A stretch of 64,000 bases of DNA from Helicobacteraceae bacterium (GTDB taxonomy: Bacteria; Campylobacterota; Campylobacteria; Campylobacterales; Sulfurimonadaceae). The stretch lies in contig JALWGC010000006.1 in assembly GCA_027038835.1 (NCBI GenBank), positions 62,001 through 126,000 of the forward strand. The letters run 5' to 3'. The notes beneath the pieces were generated by a model, which made no database searches, was not told the DNA's origin, and saw nothing but the letters and a program-made list of their open reading frames with translations. Shown piece by piece: positions 7,867-16,788 of the stretch (within the stretch, counting starts at the first letter, position 1; each line of letters opens with the position of its first letter). The position numbers were made by a program, and so were the translations under genes.

Positions 7867-7977
7867 CTACGAGTCGTCTCCGCGTTCGTCGTATTTGTTC
7901 TTGTGGTATCCACCAAGCAAAAAGACCATAAACAAAACAAAAAGTACAACCATAACGGTATCAACAAAGCCGTTCAT
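7867..7977 (-). CDS. Small single-pass membrane protein (36 residues)
   Basis: Starts MNGFVDTVMVVLF and consists of one TM helix (about residues 5-25) followed by a short charged tail (HKNKYDERGDDS), so it is probably C-in. The ATG overlaps the trmL stop in an ATGA junction, which implies translational coupling and argues that the ORF is real. A longer reading to 8049 would run deep inside trmL and is not preferred. It is the last gene of the leuD-to-trmL run. Function unknown. Confidence 0.5.
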   Translation of the reverse strand: MNGFVDTVMVVLFVLFMVFLLGGYHKNKYDERGDDS

Positions 7978-8459
7978 TCCATCACTCCGTTCGTAAAATT
8001 TAGTGCGTCGAAATTTTGTCGCAAAGCATCGTAGAGGATGATACCGCAACTAACGGCAAGGTTGAGGCTTCTTCCCTCTTTCGTCATGGGGATCGTTATC
8101 GCTTTTTGTTTGTAGTTTTCTATAAGCTCTTTTGGAAGCCCTTGCGTTTCACTTCCAAAAAGGAGGAAATCTCCCTTTTTGAAAGAAGCTTGAAAATAAG
8201 GTGTATCGACTTTTGTCGTAGCGAGATGGATATTGCCCTTATCGACACCGCTTCGTTGCATGAACTCTTCCAAACTCTCCCAAACGACAAGGTCGAGTTT
8301 GTGCCAATAATCAAGCCCCGCGCGCCGAACGGCCTTTTCGCTTATATCAAAACCGATCGGTTTGATTAGATGAAGTCTCGCTCCGGCATTGACACACAAC
8401 CTGCCGATAGAGCCTGTATTGTTGGGGATTTGCGGATGTACCAAAACGACGTTGAACAT
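7974..8459 (-). CDS. trmL: tRNA (cytidine(34)-2'-O)-methyltransferase
   Basis: A 161-residue SPOUT-class methyltransferase, the normal length for TrmL, which 2'-O-methylates the wobble C or U of leucine tRNAs using S-adenosylmethionine. Family motifs are visible in order: HPQIPNNTGSIGRLC at the N-terminus, LLFGSETQGLP in the knot region, and IPMTKEGRSLNLAVSCGI forming the cofactor-binding trefoil knot. The gene is six bases downstream of purU and overlaps the small membrane protein gene by four bases, so it belongs to the same minus-strand operon. Confidence 0.93.
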   Translation of the reverse strand: MFNVVLVHPQIPNNTGSIGRLCVNAGARLHLIKPIGFDISEKAVRRAGLDYWHKLDLVVWESLEEFMQRSGVDKGNIHLATTKVDTPYFQASFKKGDFLLFGSETQGLPKELIENYKQKAITIPMTKEGRSLNLAVSCGIILYDALRQNFDALNFTNGVME

Positions 8460-8465
8460 AGAAGT

Positions 8466-9302
8466 TTAAAAAATGACCGTTTTGTTCGCATAAACGAAGA
8501 TTCTATCTTCAAGTGCGAGTTTGAGCGCTCTTGAGAGCACCACTTTTTCCACATCACGCCCCAAACGCTGCATATCTTTCCAACTATATGCATGATTGAC
8601 TTCCGTTACGTCTTGAGCGATAATAGGACCCTCGTCAAGATTGTTGTTGACAAAATGCGCCGTCGCACCGATAATCTTCACCCCGCGATCGTATGCTTGT
8701 TTGTAGGGGTTCGCTCCTATGAACGCCGGCAAAAACGAGTGGTGGATGTTGATGATTTTGTTTTCGAAATTTTCGACAAAGCGTGGAGTGAGAATGCGCA
8801 TATATTTCGCTAAAACGATATAATCTATGTTTTCGAACTTGGCAAGTTCTGCAAGAATCTTTTCTTCATGTTCGGCTCTGTCCAACCCTTCATGGGAAAC
8901 ACAGACGTAAGGGATGCCAAACTTGCTTACAAGCGGCTCTAATGTGTCGTAATTGGAGATAACGCCCAAAATGTTCGCTTCAAGTTCCCCTTCTTGGTGG
9001 CGAAGCAAAATATCTCCAAGGGCGTGCATCTCTTTTGTCGCCATAATCACGATATTTTTTTTCTTGGGCTCGATCACTTTGATACGAGAATCTTTGGGTA
9101 AAACCGCTACGAGTTCGTCATAAAGTTTTTCTTTTTCCATATCTCCGTCAACCACGCTTCGCATGAAAAACTTGTTGTTGACCTTATCGACAAACTCGTT
9201 GTTGGTCAAAATGTTGAAATTGGACTCGTAAAAAAGTTTCGAAACCTTATAAACAAGCCCTTTCTCGTCGTTAGCGTCTATAAGAACACGGTATCTTGCC
9301 AC
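8466..9302 (-). CDS. purU: Formyltetrahydrofolate deformylase
   Basis: A 278-residue enzyme that hydrolyses 10-formyl-tetrahydrofolate to formate and tetrahydrofolate, balancing one-carbon pools. An N-terminal ACT domain (residues 1-80, starting RYRVLIDANDEKGLVYKVS) is followed by a formyltransferase-like domain. The catalytic set is seen in NIHHSFLPAFIGANPY and the later IGATAHFVNNNLDEGPII with its Asp. It starts with GTG at 9302, which overlaps the TAG of the preceding CiaD-like gene by one base. Confidence 0.93.
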   Translation of the reverse strand: MARYRVLIDANDEKGLVYKVSKLFYESNFNILTNNEFVDKVNNKFFMRSVVDGDMEKEKLYDELVAVLPKDSRIKVIEPKKKNIVIMATKEMHALGDILLRHQEGELEANILGVISNYDTLEPLVSKFGIPYVCVSHEGLDRAEHEEKILAELAKFENIDYIVLAKYMRILTPRFVENFENKIINIHHSFLPAFIGANPYKQAYDRGVKIIGATAHFVNNNLDEGPIIAQDVTEVNHAYSWKDMQRLGRDVEKVVLSRALKLALEDRIFVYANKTVIF

Positions 9303-9709
9303 TATTTTCCTTTTAACTTTTCTATTCTGTTATCTATGGTGGAGAGAACATACTCCATGAAATTGAGCGTCAAATCGAGTTTCGCTTCTACCGAAGTGTT
9401 GTTTGGCGCTTGAAACCCTTCAAAAAGCACCAAAAAACGCTCACGCAAAGAGTTCAAAAACAAAAGTTCGTTCTCTTTTTCCTCGCTTGATTGGGCGTTG
9501 TTCCCTTTGGCGGTTACTTGCTCGAAAAAGCTCTCCTCTCCTTGGGTGCTTTTTGACAAACGCGACTTCTCTTTTGCGTTTTGTTCTTGTCTTTTTTCCT
9601 CTTGCTCTTTTTCTGCGTGCTCTTTTCGTGTTTGCGAGTTTTGTTCCGGAGGCACGCTATCTCCAATCTCCGCCAATGTCGAGAGGATTACATCTTTTAG
9701 TTGGTCCAT
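9302..9709 (-). CDS. CiaD-like protein
   Basis: A soluble 135-residue protein with a charged, low-complexity middle (residues about 20-85, rich in Glu, Lys and Gln) and a conserved C-terminal helical domain. The C-terminal block LRERFLVLFEGF and LDLTLNFMEYVLSTID closely resembles, from memory, the end of the Campylobacter jejuni secreted invasion antigen CiaD. Similar proteins may be widespread in the phylum, so an invasion role should not be assumed. Start: ATG at 9709 has AAAGGTGG 11 bases upstream. A GTG at 9724 would add five residues but has a worse ribosome site. The gene overlaps the TPR gene and purU. Confidence 0.75.
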   Translation of the reverse strand: MDQLKDVILSTLAEIGDSVPPEQNSQTRKEHAEKEQEEKRQEQNAKEKSRLSKSTQGEESFFEQVTAKGNNAQSSEEKENELLFLNSLRERFLVLFEGFQAPNNTSVEAKLDLTLNFMEYVLSTIDNRIEKLKGK

Positions 9710-9948
9710 ATCTTCGCTAACCACCTTTCAAATTCTTTAAACTCCGCTTCGTCGTCCATCTTGATAAAGAACTCTTTCATCCCCTCATCCACTCCGAGAA
9801 ATTTTTTTCTCATACCCGATAGCCTGCGAACGGCTATCCTCGCTTCGGCGTTTTCCGGGTCGTTTCTTAGTACCTCTTTGTAAATCTCAAGCGCTTCTTC
9901 TTTAAGCCCTTGCAGTTCGTAGATATTGGCAAGAGTTACCGTTTTCAT
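9697..9948 (-). CDS. Small TPR-repeat protein
   Basis: An 83-residue protein with a clear tetratricopeptide repeat at residues about 3-35 (LANIYELQGLKEEALEIYKE then VLRNDPENAEA) and a second helical region rich in Lys and Glu. Start ATG at 9948 overlaps the leuB TGA by one base, so it is translationally coupled to leuB. It overlaps the CiaD-like gene downstream by 13 bases. TPR units mediate protein contacts. A partner could be the co-encoded CiaD-like protein, but this is only inferred from adjacency. Confidence 0.7.
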   Translation of the reverse strand: MKTVTLANIYELQGLKEEALEIYKEVLRNDPENAEARIAVRRLSGMRKKFLGVDEGMKEFFIKMDDEAEFKEFERWLAKIWTN

Positions 9949-11015
9949 CACTTCGCTGCATAATTGGCGATGATCGAACCCATCTCGCTGGTAGAACAAA
10001 CCTCTTTGGCATCATATGCCGCCAAATCTTGCGTTCTATACCCCTCGGCAAGGGCTTGTTTGATAGCGCTGTCTATTTTATCCGCCGCTTCTATTTCGCC
10101 TAAAGCGAAACGAAGCATCATTGAAGCGCTCGAAATCGTCGCTATTGGGTTTGCGATTCCCTGACCGGCGATGTCGGGTGCGGAACCGTGAATAGGCTCG
10201 TACACTCCAACTTTGTCACCCGTCGAAGCTGAAGGCAAAAGTCCGATCGAACCACTTAGCATACTCGCTTCGTCACTCAAAATATCTCCAAAAATATTCC
10301 CCGTCAAAATAACGTCGAACTGTTTTGGATCGCGTATAAGCTGCATTGCGGCGTTATCGACATACATATGGGAAAGTTCCACTTCCGGATACTGTGATGC
10401 TACTTCGGTTACGACGTCTCTCCAAAGCTGACTGACATCAAGTACGTTGGCTTTATCGACCGAGCAGACCTTCTTGTTACGTTTCATCGCTATAGCGAAT
10501 GCCTGATGTGCAATTCGCTCTATCTCGCTTCGGGTATAGACCATCGTGTTGTAGCCTTTATCTTCGTCTCTCCCTTTTGGTTCACCGAAGTAAATCCCCC
10601 CAATTAGCTCACGAACCACCATCAAATCGACCCCTTTGACCACTTCCGGTTTCAAAGAAGAGGCATTGACGAGTTCGTCATAAACGACTGCCGGACGGAG
10701 ATTTGCATAGACTCCAAGCTCTTTTCTAAAACGAAGCAGTCCGCTTTCTGGGCGTTTTTCACGAGGCAGATTGTCCCACTTCTCTCCGCCGATAGCACCA
10801 AAAAGCACCGCATCGCTTCCAAGAGACTTCGAAACGGTTTCAGATGGAAGCGGATCACCCGTGATGTCGTAGGCGATTCCTCCCATCAAAAGCTCTTCGT
10901 ATTCGAATTCTATATCGAATTTCGGTGCGATAGCGTCAAGAACCTTGACCGCTTCGTCGATGATTTCAGGACCGATTCCGTCCCCTTTTATAAGTGCTAT
11001 TTTGTATTTTTTCAT
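9948..11015 (-). CDS. leuB: 3-isopropylmalate dehydrogenase
   Basis: A 355-residue NAD-dependent decarboxylating dehydrogenase of leucine synthesis. Visible motifs are [13 protein letters not shown] at the N-terminus, [14 protein letters not shown] (substrate-binding arginines), [16 protein letters not shown] and the nucleotide-site [18 protein letters not shown]. Start ATG at 11015 gives the usual length. An upstream reading to 11069 would run into leuD and adds an unrelated Lys-rich leader. The gene lies 22 bases after leuD. Confidence 0.95.
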   Translation of the reverse strand: MKKYKIALIKGDGIGPEIIDEAVKVLDAIAPKFDIEFEYEELLMGGIAYDITGDPLPSETVSKSLGSDAVLFGAIGGEKWDNLPREKRPESGLLRFRKELGVYANLRPAVVYDELVNASSLKPEVVKGVDLMVVRELIGGIYFGEPKGRDEDKGYNTMVYTRSEIERIAHQAFAIAMKRNKKVCSVDKANVLDVSQLWRDVVTEVASQYPEVELSHMYVDNAAMQLIRDPKQFDVILTGNIFGDILSDEASMLSGSIGLLPSASTGDKVGVYEPIHGSAPDIAGQGIANPIATISSASMMLRFALGEIEAADKIDSAIKQALAEGYRTQDLAAYDAKEVCSTSEMGSIIANYAAK

Positions 11016-11037
11016 TCTTGTTGAACCTTTATTATGA

Positions 11038-11541
11038 TTAGTTTTGTGCTTCAAGCTCTTTTTTCGCAAAACTCATAAGCCCTCCGGCATCTATGAGTTC
11101 TTGCATGAATTCAGGGATAGGGGTGAACTTGTATGTTTTGTTTTGCGTTTTGTTGGTGATCGTTCCCGCATCCATATCGATAGCGATGACATCCCCTTCT
11201 TGGATTTGCGAAGCTTCTTCAAGCTCGAAGATAGGAAGCCCCATATTAAACGCGTTTCTATAAAAAATACGTGCGAACGTCGGTGCTACGACCGCGGCGA
11301 CACCGGCGGCTTTGAGCGCGATTGGTGCATGTTCTCTCGAACTTCCGCAACCGAAGTTCTCGTCAGCTACGATGATATCACCCGGAGTCATTTTGTTCAC
11401 GAACTCCGGATCGGCATCTTCCATAACGTGCTTTGCAAGTTCTTTAGGATCGGAAGTGTTGAGATAACGCGCGGCGATGATAAGGTCGGTATCGATATCT
11501 TTGCCGAATCTCCACACTTTCCCTTCTATATTTTTTTGCAT
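11038..11541 (-). CDS. leuD: 3-isopropylmalate dehydratase, small subunit
   Basis: A 167-residue small subunit of isopropylmalate isomerase, which pairs with the iron-sulfur LeuC (not in this window) to convert 2- to 3-isopropylmalate. The swivel-domain motifs are [16 protein letters not shown] at the N-terminus and [20 protein letters not shown] in the substrate loop. It is the first gene of the minus-strand run leuD-leuB-TPR-CiaD-like-purU-trmL, and a TATAAT with TG extension lies about 31 bases upstream. Confidence 0.95.
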   Translation of the reverse strand: MQKNIEGKVWRFGKDIDTDLIIAARYLNTSDPKELAKHVMEDADPEFVNKMTPGDIIVADENFGCGSSREHAPIALKAAGVAAVVAPTFARIFYRNAFNMGLPIFELEEASQIQEGDVIAIDMDAGTITNKTQNKTYKFTPIPEFMQELIDAGGLMSFAKKELEAQN

Positions 11542-11571
11542 AAAAACCTCATATATCGTAAATTTTGCGCA

Positions 11572-11577
11572 ATTATA
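11572..11577 (-). promoter_or_regulatory. -10 box of the leuD operon
   Basis: TATAAT on the minus strand, preceded by TGG (extended -10), about 31 bases before the leuD ATG. Confidence 0.6.
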
Positions 11578-11619
11578 CCAAAAAGTAGGTTGAAAGTTTA
11601 TAAAGGTAAAAAAGCTTGT

Positions 11620-11644
11620 CTAAAAGCGGCAGGAGTTCCCTGCC
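11620..11644 (-). terminator. Intrinsic terminator of flgF-flgG
   Basis: On the minus strand, 12 bases after the flgG stop: GGCAGG, five-base loop, CCTGCC, then GCTTTTAG. The stem is a perfect 6 bp (11628-11633 with 11639-11644). Confidence 0.65.
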
Positions 11645-11656
11645 ATAATGCAGATA

Positions 11657-12445
11657 CTACCGTTTGAGTCCGTTGACGGTTTGCAGCATCTCGTCACTTG
11701 TGGTGATGATTTTGGAGTTGGCATCGTAAGCGCGCTGTCCGGTAATGAGGTCGGTAAGTTCGACGACAAGTTGCACGTTACTGAGTTCGACGAACCCTTG
11801 GCGAAGCGTTCCAAGACCGTTTTGACCGGGTGTGCCCTCTATGGGTTGACCCGAACTGTCGGTTTCGATGTAGAGGTTGTCCCCCATCGAGTGCAAACCT
11901 GCAGGGTTGATGAAGTTCGTCGTAGTTATCTGCCCTATCACCGCAGCTTGAGTTTGTCCCGGCTGAACGACGGTTACCGTACCGTCTGTTCCTATATGGA
12001 TATCGGTCGCATCTTCGGGAACGGTTATCTGAGGAACGAGCGTGTAACCGTCGCTGTTGACGATAGTACCGTTTTGGTCTATCTTGAACGCCCCGTTTCG
12101 TGTGTAAACTTCGGTACCGTCTGGAAGCTCGAGTTTGAAAAACCCTTGTCCGGTGATCGCTATGTCGAGCTTGTTGTCGGTTTGCTTGAGGTTCCCTTCG
12201 CTAAACATCTTGTTAATAGCCGTCGGGCGTACGCCAAGTCCCACCTCTATACCGGTAGGAGACTGCGTAACGTCGCTTGTCGCCGTTCCCGCGTATTCCA
12301 TCGTTTTGTACATCAAGTCGGCAAATTCGGCGCGCGATTTTTTAAACCCGATGGTATTGACGTTTGCGATGTTGTTCGCCGTCGTGTCTATTTGGGTTTG
12401 CATCCCGAGCATCCCCGTCGAAGCTATATAAAGTGACTGTAACAT
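11657..12445 (-). CDS. flgG: Flagellar basal-body rod protein FlgG
   Basis: A 262-residue distal rod protein, the standard FlgG length. The N-terminal rod signature is TTANNIANVNTIGFKKSRAE, the central part is the FlgE/F/G beta domain (GQGFFKLELPDG, TRNGAF), and the C-terminus is the coiled-coil helix SNVQLVVELTDLITGQRAYD. It is exported by the flagellar type III system without a cleaved signal. It follows flgF by 12 bases with an AAGGAG ribosome site and ends before a hairpin terminator. Confidence 0.95.
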   Translation of the reverse strand: MLQSLYIASTGMLGMQTQIDTTANNIANVNTIGFKKSRAEFADLMYKTMEYAGTATSDVTQSPTGIEVGLGVRPTAINKMFSEGNLKQTDNKLDIAITGQGFFKLELPDGTEVYTRNGAFKIDQNGTIVNSDGYTLVPQITVPEDATDIHIGTDGTVTVVQPGQTQAAVIGQITTTNFINPAGLHSMGDNLYIETDSSGQPIEGTPGQNGLGTLRQGFVELSNVQLVVELTDLITGQRAYDANSKIITTSDEMLQTVNGLKR

Positions 12446-12457
12446 TTTCTACTCTCC

Positions 12458-13279
12458 TTAGGCTCTTTTAGAGATTTTTTCGATCGCATCTCTGTTCATC
12501 TCGTTCATTTGGGTATCCATCGCTTTTTGATACATCCCCACAAGTCTGTTCGTTTCTATAAGCTGTGTCATCATCTCGACCGCATTGACGTTACTTTTTT
12601 CTATAAACCCCTGACGCACCGCACCGCTTGCTTCCAACGGTTTGTACTCGCTTTCATGTTCATACACGTAAAGGTTGTCCCCCTCTTTTTTCAAGAAGTT
12701 GGGATTTTCGGGTTGAAAAACGAACAACTTCGACAAAATCGCCATTTGCGTACTGTCTGATTGTTTTGTGGAAATCGTGCCGTTTTTGTCTATACTTATC
12801 GCCGTTTCGCTCCCGTCAAATTCGATCGTCGCGCCACTTGAGAAATAATCCGCCGGTAACACTTCGTACCCTTGTTTGGTTACGAGCTTCCCCTCTTCGT
12901 CGGTCGTGAAACTACCGTCTCTAGTCAGTCGCAAGCCTTGTGGAGTTTTGACAAGGAAGAAGAGGTTGTCTCTTGAGAGTGCGACATCGAGCGTGTTGTC
13001 GGTTTTTTCCATATTTCCAAGCGAATAGTCGGTATATCGCTCGACGATATGGGGAACACGCGCCAATGTACGGTTGAAGAATTTCGCGGCATCTTTCGTT
13101 TGATCGGCAAGCGGAAGTTCATCGCGCGACTCTTTGTATAGCCGCATGAAATCACCGATAACGACATCGTCTTGCTTGAATCCGGAGGTATTGACGTTCG
13201 CCAAGTTGTTGGCTATCAAATCGAGTCGATTGAACTGCGTAACCATCCCTGCCGCAGCTTGATAATAGCCTGTTTGCAT
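12458..13279 (-). CDS. flgF: Flagellar basal-body rod protein FlgF (FlgG2)
   Basis: A 273-residue proximal rod protein. The N-terminus has RLDLIANNLANVNTSGFKQD, the middle has the shared FlgE/F/G segments (LTRDGSFTTDEEGKLVTKQG), and the C-terminus has SNVNAVEMMTQLIETNRLVG. The pairing flgF-flgG is a standard axial-rod operon. The ATG has an AAAAGGG ribosome site, and a well-matched sigma-54 promoter lies about 30 bases upstream, so the pair is expected to be a class-2 gene set under RpoN and FlgR. Confidence 0.93.
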   Translation of the reverse strand: MQTGYYQAAAGMVTQFNRLDLIANNLANVNTSGFKQDDVVIGDFMRLYKESRDELPLADQTKDAAKFFNRTLARVPHIVERYTDYSLGNMEKTDNTLDVALSRDNLFFLVKTPQGLRLTRDGSFTTDEEGKLVTKQGYEVLPADYFSSGATIEFDGSETAISIDKNGTISTKQSDSTQMAILSKLFVFQPENPNFLKKEGDNLYVYEHESEYKPLEASGAVRQGFIEKSNVNAVEMMTQLIETNRLVGMYQKAMDTQMNEMNRDAIEKISKRA

Positions 13280-13311
13280 TGCATCCCTTTTCGATAATCA
13301 TTTGGAAATCC

Positions 13312-13330
13312 AAAGCAAACGGCGTTCCAA
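13312..13330 (-). promoter_or_regulatory. Sigma-54 (RpoN) promoter of flgF-flgG
   Basis: On the minus strand TTGGAAC, five bases, TTGCTTT: the invariant GG (-24) and GC (-12) are exactly ten bases apart, matching the Campylobacterota RpoN consensus. The flgF ATG follows 32 bases downstream. Confidence 0.8.
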
Positions 13331-13333
13331 CTT

Positions 13334-14794
13334 TTAAAAAAGGTAGTTGAACTCCAAACGGGAATCTATATACGACAAATCGTCGCTATCGTTTTCATGG
13401 GCGATATCGACATACGCTACACGTAATCTCGTCTCGAACCCTTGAAGTGATTTCAGTTTATGAATCATGTCGAAGTTGTACACGTTGGTATCGTCAAACA
13501 GAGTTCTTTTGTTTTCGTCGAAATCTTCGTAAGCGTATCGAAACATCACACTAAGTCCAGAAACGATTCCGGCTTTGCCTAAATCGTAATCGACCCTTGC
13601 GAGGTATGTTTTGGTATTTGCGAACCAGTTGTACTGCCCCATAGCACGGGTGTAACCACCTGTTGGAAAACCACGCCAAGGTGCGACGATATCCGCTTTG
13701 TCCGCGACATACGAATACCCCAGCCGAAACTTCGTCGTTTTGGACTTGAAGTCCACTTTGGCAGCAACGAGATAGGTATCGAGCGAGTCAGGATTTTTGT
13801 ACCCGAGACTCGAACCTAAAATATTCGCTCCCCCCACTTTTCCAGCACCATTGTCGAATTGACGAATGTATCTCAAAGCGGGAATCACTTTCCAATCACC
13901 GACGGTGATTGCGTACGCTCCTTCTACGATCGCATCGGAAATAAGCGAAGGGACGGCCGTGTAATTGAGCGTCAGCGTCAAGTTGCTTATAGATTTGTTT
14001 TTCATTTCGGCAACGACAAGCGCGTTGTGGGTTTTCTTTCCATGTGTTTTCAAAGCCGAAGGGGTGAGTTTTCTATGGGAAGCCGAATCGTCGTTGTTGT
14101 ACGGAGCGCCTATCTCTTTGTAGTTTCCGTAGGTGATGATATCATGGAAGCTGCTATGGTCACGCAGTTTTTGGCGTGTCAAGTACGCCAAGGAAATTTT
14201 CGTTTTATCGAACTCTTTGGAGCTAAGAACAGCCCCTTCGAACGTATTTGGAATCATTTTCGTATCGTTACTGCGGGTAAGAACGCTTTCGAACATCAAC
14301 CTTCCTACACGCAAATCGGTTTTTGCGTACTTGTAGTCGATGTTGGCAACAGCGAGGGAATACAACCCCCATTTCCCCGTTTTGGTTACGTCGTATCTGC
14401 TTGTAACGTCTTTTCCCGCTTTGATTCTTCCGACATCTTCGTCGCTCATATGTAGCGGTGATTCCGAGCCGTAAAATGCCGCTTCTGTGCTAAAACCGCC
14501 GTAGATAGCCGACTTGTAAACGATACTCCCGCCAAGCCCCATGGCGTAGTTGTCCTTTTTGTTTGGCAGTTCGTCGCCCAGCCAGTCCCAGTAGAAGTTG
14601 TTCGACCTGATTCGCCCATAGAACATCCCCTCTTCGAACATTTTCGAAAACGAATCCACGGTTTTTGGAGTTTGTATATATTGTAAAGTTCTGTTTGGTT
14701 TCAATATACGTTTCGTTTCATCTGCACTTGCGATACCGCATAACAAAACAAAAGCGCAGATTGTAGCGACCATTTTCACCCATGAATGTTTCAT
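13334..14794 (-). CDS. OprD-family outer-membrane porin
   Basis: A 486-residue outer-membrane beta-barrel. A signal peptide (residues about 1-24, ending GIASA) precedes alternating hydrophobic strands, and the final residue is Phe (FNYLF), the usual barrel-assembly signal. Early motifs (MFEEGMFYGRIRSNNFYWDW, LRVGRLMFESVLTRSNDTKM) match the porin family typical of this phylum. It allows diffusion of small solutes, and specificity cannot be read from sequence. It is transcribed alone from a promoter divergent from rpoD. Confidence 0.85.
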   Translation of the reverse strand: MKHSWVKMVATICAFVLLCGIASADETKRILKPNRTLQYIQTPKTVDSFSKMFEEGMFYGRIRSNNFYWDWLGDELPNKKDNYAMGLGGSIVYKSAIYGGFSTEAAFYGSESPLHMSDEDVGRIKAGKDVTSRYDVTKTGKWGLYSLAVANIDYKYAKTDLRVGRLMFESVLTRSNDTKMIPNTFEGAVLSSKEFDKTKISLAYLTRQKLRDHSSFHDIITYGNYKEIGAPYNNDDSASHRKLTPSALKTHGKKTHNALVVAEMKNKSISNLTLTLNYTAVPSLISDAIVEGAYAITVGDWKVIPALRYIRQFDNGAGKVGGANILGSSLGYKNPDSLDTYLVAAKVDFKSKTTKFRLGYSYVADKADIVAPWRGFPTGGYTRAMGQYNWFANTKTYLARVDYDLGKAGIVSGLSVMFRYAYEDFDENKRTLFDDTNVYNFDMIHKLKSLQGFETRLRVAYVDIAHENDSDDLSYIDSRLEFNYLF

Positions 14795-14831
14795 TTCGAC
14801 CTTTCACTTTCAATAAAATAAACTCGAGTGT

Positions 14832-14837
14832 ACTATA
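14832..14837 (-). promoter_or_regulatory. Candidate -10 box of the porin gene
   Basis: TATAGT on the minus strand, 37 bases before the porin ATG, which has a GAAAGG ribosome site. Confidence 0.45.
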
Positions 14838-14903
14838 CAAATTTCGGAATAAATAACTCCTTAAATCGACTAGCTATTAAAGCCTGTTTTAAATAAATTT
14901 CGG

Positions 14904-14909
14904 TATAAT
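14904..14909 (+). promoter_or_regulatory. Candidate -10 box of rpoD
   Basis: TATAAT 40 bases before the rpoD ATG. The spacing region is T-rich, as usual in this phylum, without a -35 hexamer. Confidence 0.55.
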
Positions 14910-14949
14910 CCAACCTTCGAATAACCTAAAATAAAAGGTAAACCTCTTC

Positions 14950-16788
14950 ATGACTGCAAAAGAACTCAACAAAGCATTGGAAAACTTCTTCGAAGAGCAC
15001 AAAAACAGCGACGAATGCGTTACGTACGAAGCGATAGCGAACATATTCGAAAAAGCGCCTACCGCGGCGCAAGCACGTAACGTCTTCAAACTTCTGAACA
15101 AATACAACAAATGCATCTATACCTCTTCAGAGCACGCGAAACTTCTCAACGACAAAGAGGCAGAAGCCAGACGCGACGCTCAGCGCAAGATGATAGACAG
15201 CAACGACACGGACGAATTCAACATCCTCAAAGAGCATGAACTACTCGAATGGTCACGCTCCGACTCTCCGGTTAGAATGTACCTAAGAGAGATGGGACAA
15301 ATACCGCTTCTTACCAAAGAGGAAGAGATCGAGATTTCGAAAAAAATCGAGCAAGGCGAGTCGATCATTCTCGATGCTATCTGCTCCGTCCCATACCTTA
15401 TAGATTTCATACTTGACTACAAAGAACCGCTTATCAACCGCGAAAGACGGGTAAAGGAGCTTTTTAAAAGTTTCGAAGACGACGATAGCGACGACGATGA
15501 CGATGACGCAGAGAACCCAAAAGCGAGCGCCAAAGACAAAAGTCGCGTAGAAAAAGTGACACAAAGCTTCAAAGCGCTTGAAAAAGCGAAAAAAGACTGG
15601 ATGAAGTTTCTCGAAAAACTTCCAGAAGACATAAACGAACCACCGCTAACCGAAGAGAAACTGCACTTACAGCTTCAACTGGCGTTCAAGAAAAAGATAC
15701 TCAAAGAACGGCTTCTCGACCTCGGTCCGACATCGAAGCTCATCAACGAGCTCGTTCGTTCCATGGAAACGGCACTCAAAAGCGATGAAGGGTACGACAA
15801 GGAACTCAAACGTCTTGAGTACAAACTTCCACTTTTCAACGACACCCTTCGAGCAAACCATAACGCGCTCCTTAGCAAAATAACCGAGCTTAGCAAAGAG
15901 GACATCACCGCGATGGTTCCCGAAGCGACGATGGTCAGTACCTATATGGAGATCAAAAAGCTCATCCAAACCAAAGAAGCGAGTAAAAACAGCTTCGATA
16001 TGGAGCCGGAAAAACTCGCCGATATCTTGGAGCAGATAAAACGGGGAAAAAAGATCAGCGAAGAAGCCAAGACAAGAATGGCGAAATCGAACCTCCGCCT
16101 TGTCGTCTCCATCGCCAAACGCTACACCAACCGTGGTCTGCCTTTTCTCGATCTTATCCAAGAAGGAAATATCGGTCTGATGAAAGCGGTCGATAAGTTC
16201 GAGTACCAAAAAGGGTACAAATTCTCCACATACGCGACATGGTGGATACGCCAAGCTATCAGCCGTGCGATAGCCGATCAGGCAAGAACGATCCGTATCC
16301 CTATCCACATGATAGAAACGATCAACCGCATCAACAAAATCATGCGTAAACATCTCCAAGAAACCGGAAAAGAGCCGGATGTAGAAACAATTGCAAAAGA
16401 GGTCGGACTCTCGGTCGAAAAAGTCAAAAACGTCATCAAAATCACTAAAGAGCCAATCTCTCTCGAAGCGCCTATCGGGAGCGAAGAGGATGGACGTTTT
16501 GGAGACTTCATCGAAGACAAAGCTTCTCTTAGCCCGACCGATGCCATCCTCAAAGAGGATCTTCGCATCCAAATCGAAGAGGTGCTCGAGCAACTCAACG
16601 AAAGGGAAAAAGCGGTTATCAAACTTCGCTTTGGAATACTCGATGACGAGAGCGACAGAACACTCGAAGAAATCGGTAAAGAGCTCAACGTAACGCGCGA
16701 GCGTGTTCGCCAGATAGAAAGCAGCGCTATCAAAAAGCTAAAACACCCAAAAGTGGGTAGAAGACTCAAAAGTTACATCGAGGATTGA
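14950..16788 (+). CDS. rpoD: Primary RNA polymerase sigma factor (sigma-70)
   Basis: The 612-residue housekeeping sigma factor. Region 1.1 is at residues about 1-90, region 1.2 at [16 protein letters not shown], then an acidic stretch ([10 protein letters not shown] near residue 180) and a non-conserved helical insert. Region 2 begins [20 protein letters not shown] and includes the -10-binding [18 protein letters not shown]. Regions 3 and 4 end with the -35-binding [20 protein letters not shown]. Its TGA overlaps the ATG of the next gene by one base, so the two are coupled. Confidence 0.96.
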   Translation: MTAKELNKALENFFEEHKNSDECVTYEAIANIFEKAPTAAQARNVFKLLNKYNKCIYTSSEHAKLLNDKEAEARRDAQRKMIDSNDTDEFNILKEHELLEWSRSDSPVRMYLREMGQIPLLTKEEEIEISKKIEQGESIILDAICSVPYLIDFILDYKEPLINRERRVKELFKSFEDDDSDDDDDDAENPKASAKDKSRVEKVTQSFKALEKAKKDWMKFLEKLPEDINEPPLTEEKLHLQLQLAFKKKILKERLLDLGPTSKLINELVRSMETALKSDEGYDKELKRLEYKLPLFNDTLRANHNALLSKITELSKEDITAMVPEATMVSTYMEIKKLIQTKEASKNSFDMEPEKLADILEQIKRGKKISEEAKTRMAKSNLRLVVSIAKRYTNRGLPFLDLIQEGNIGLMKAVDKFEYQKGYKFSTYATWWIRQAISRAIADQARTIRIPIHMIETINRINKIMRKHLQETGKEPDVETIAKEVGLSVEKVKNVIKITKEPISLEAPIGSEEDGRFGDFIEDKASLSPTDAILKEDLRIQIEEVLEQLNEREKAVIKLRFGILDDESDRTLEEIGKELNVTRERVRQIESSAIKKLKHPKVGRRLKSYIED

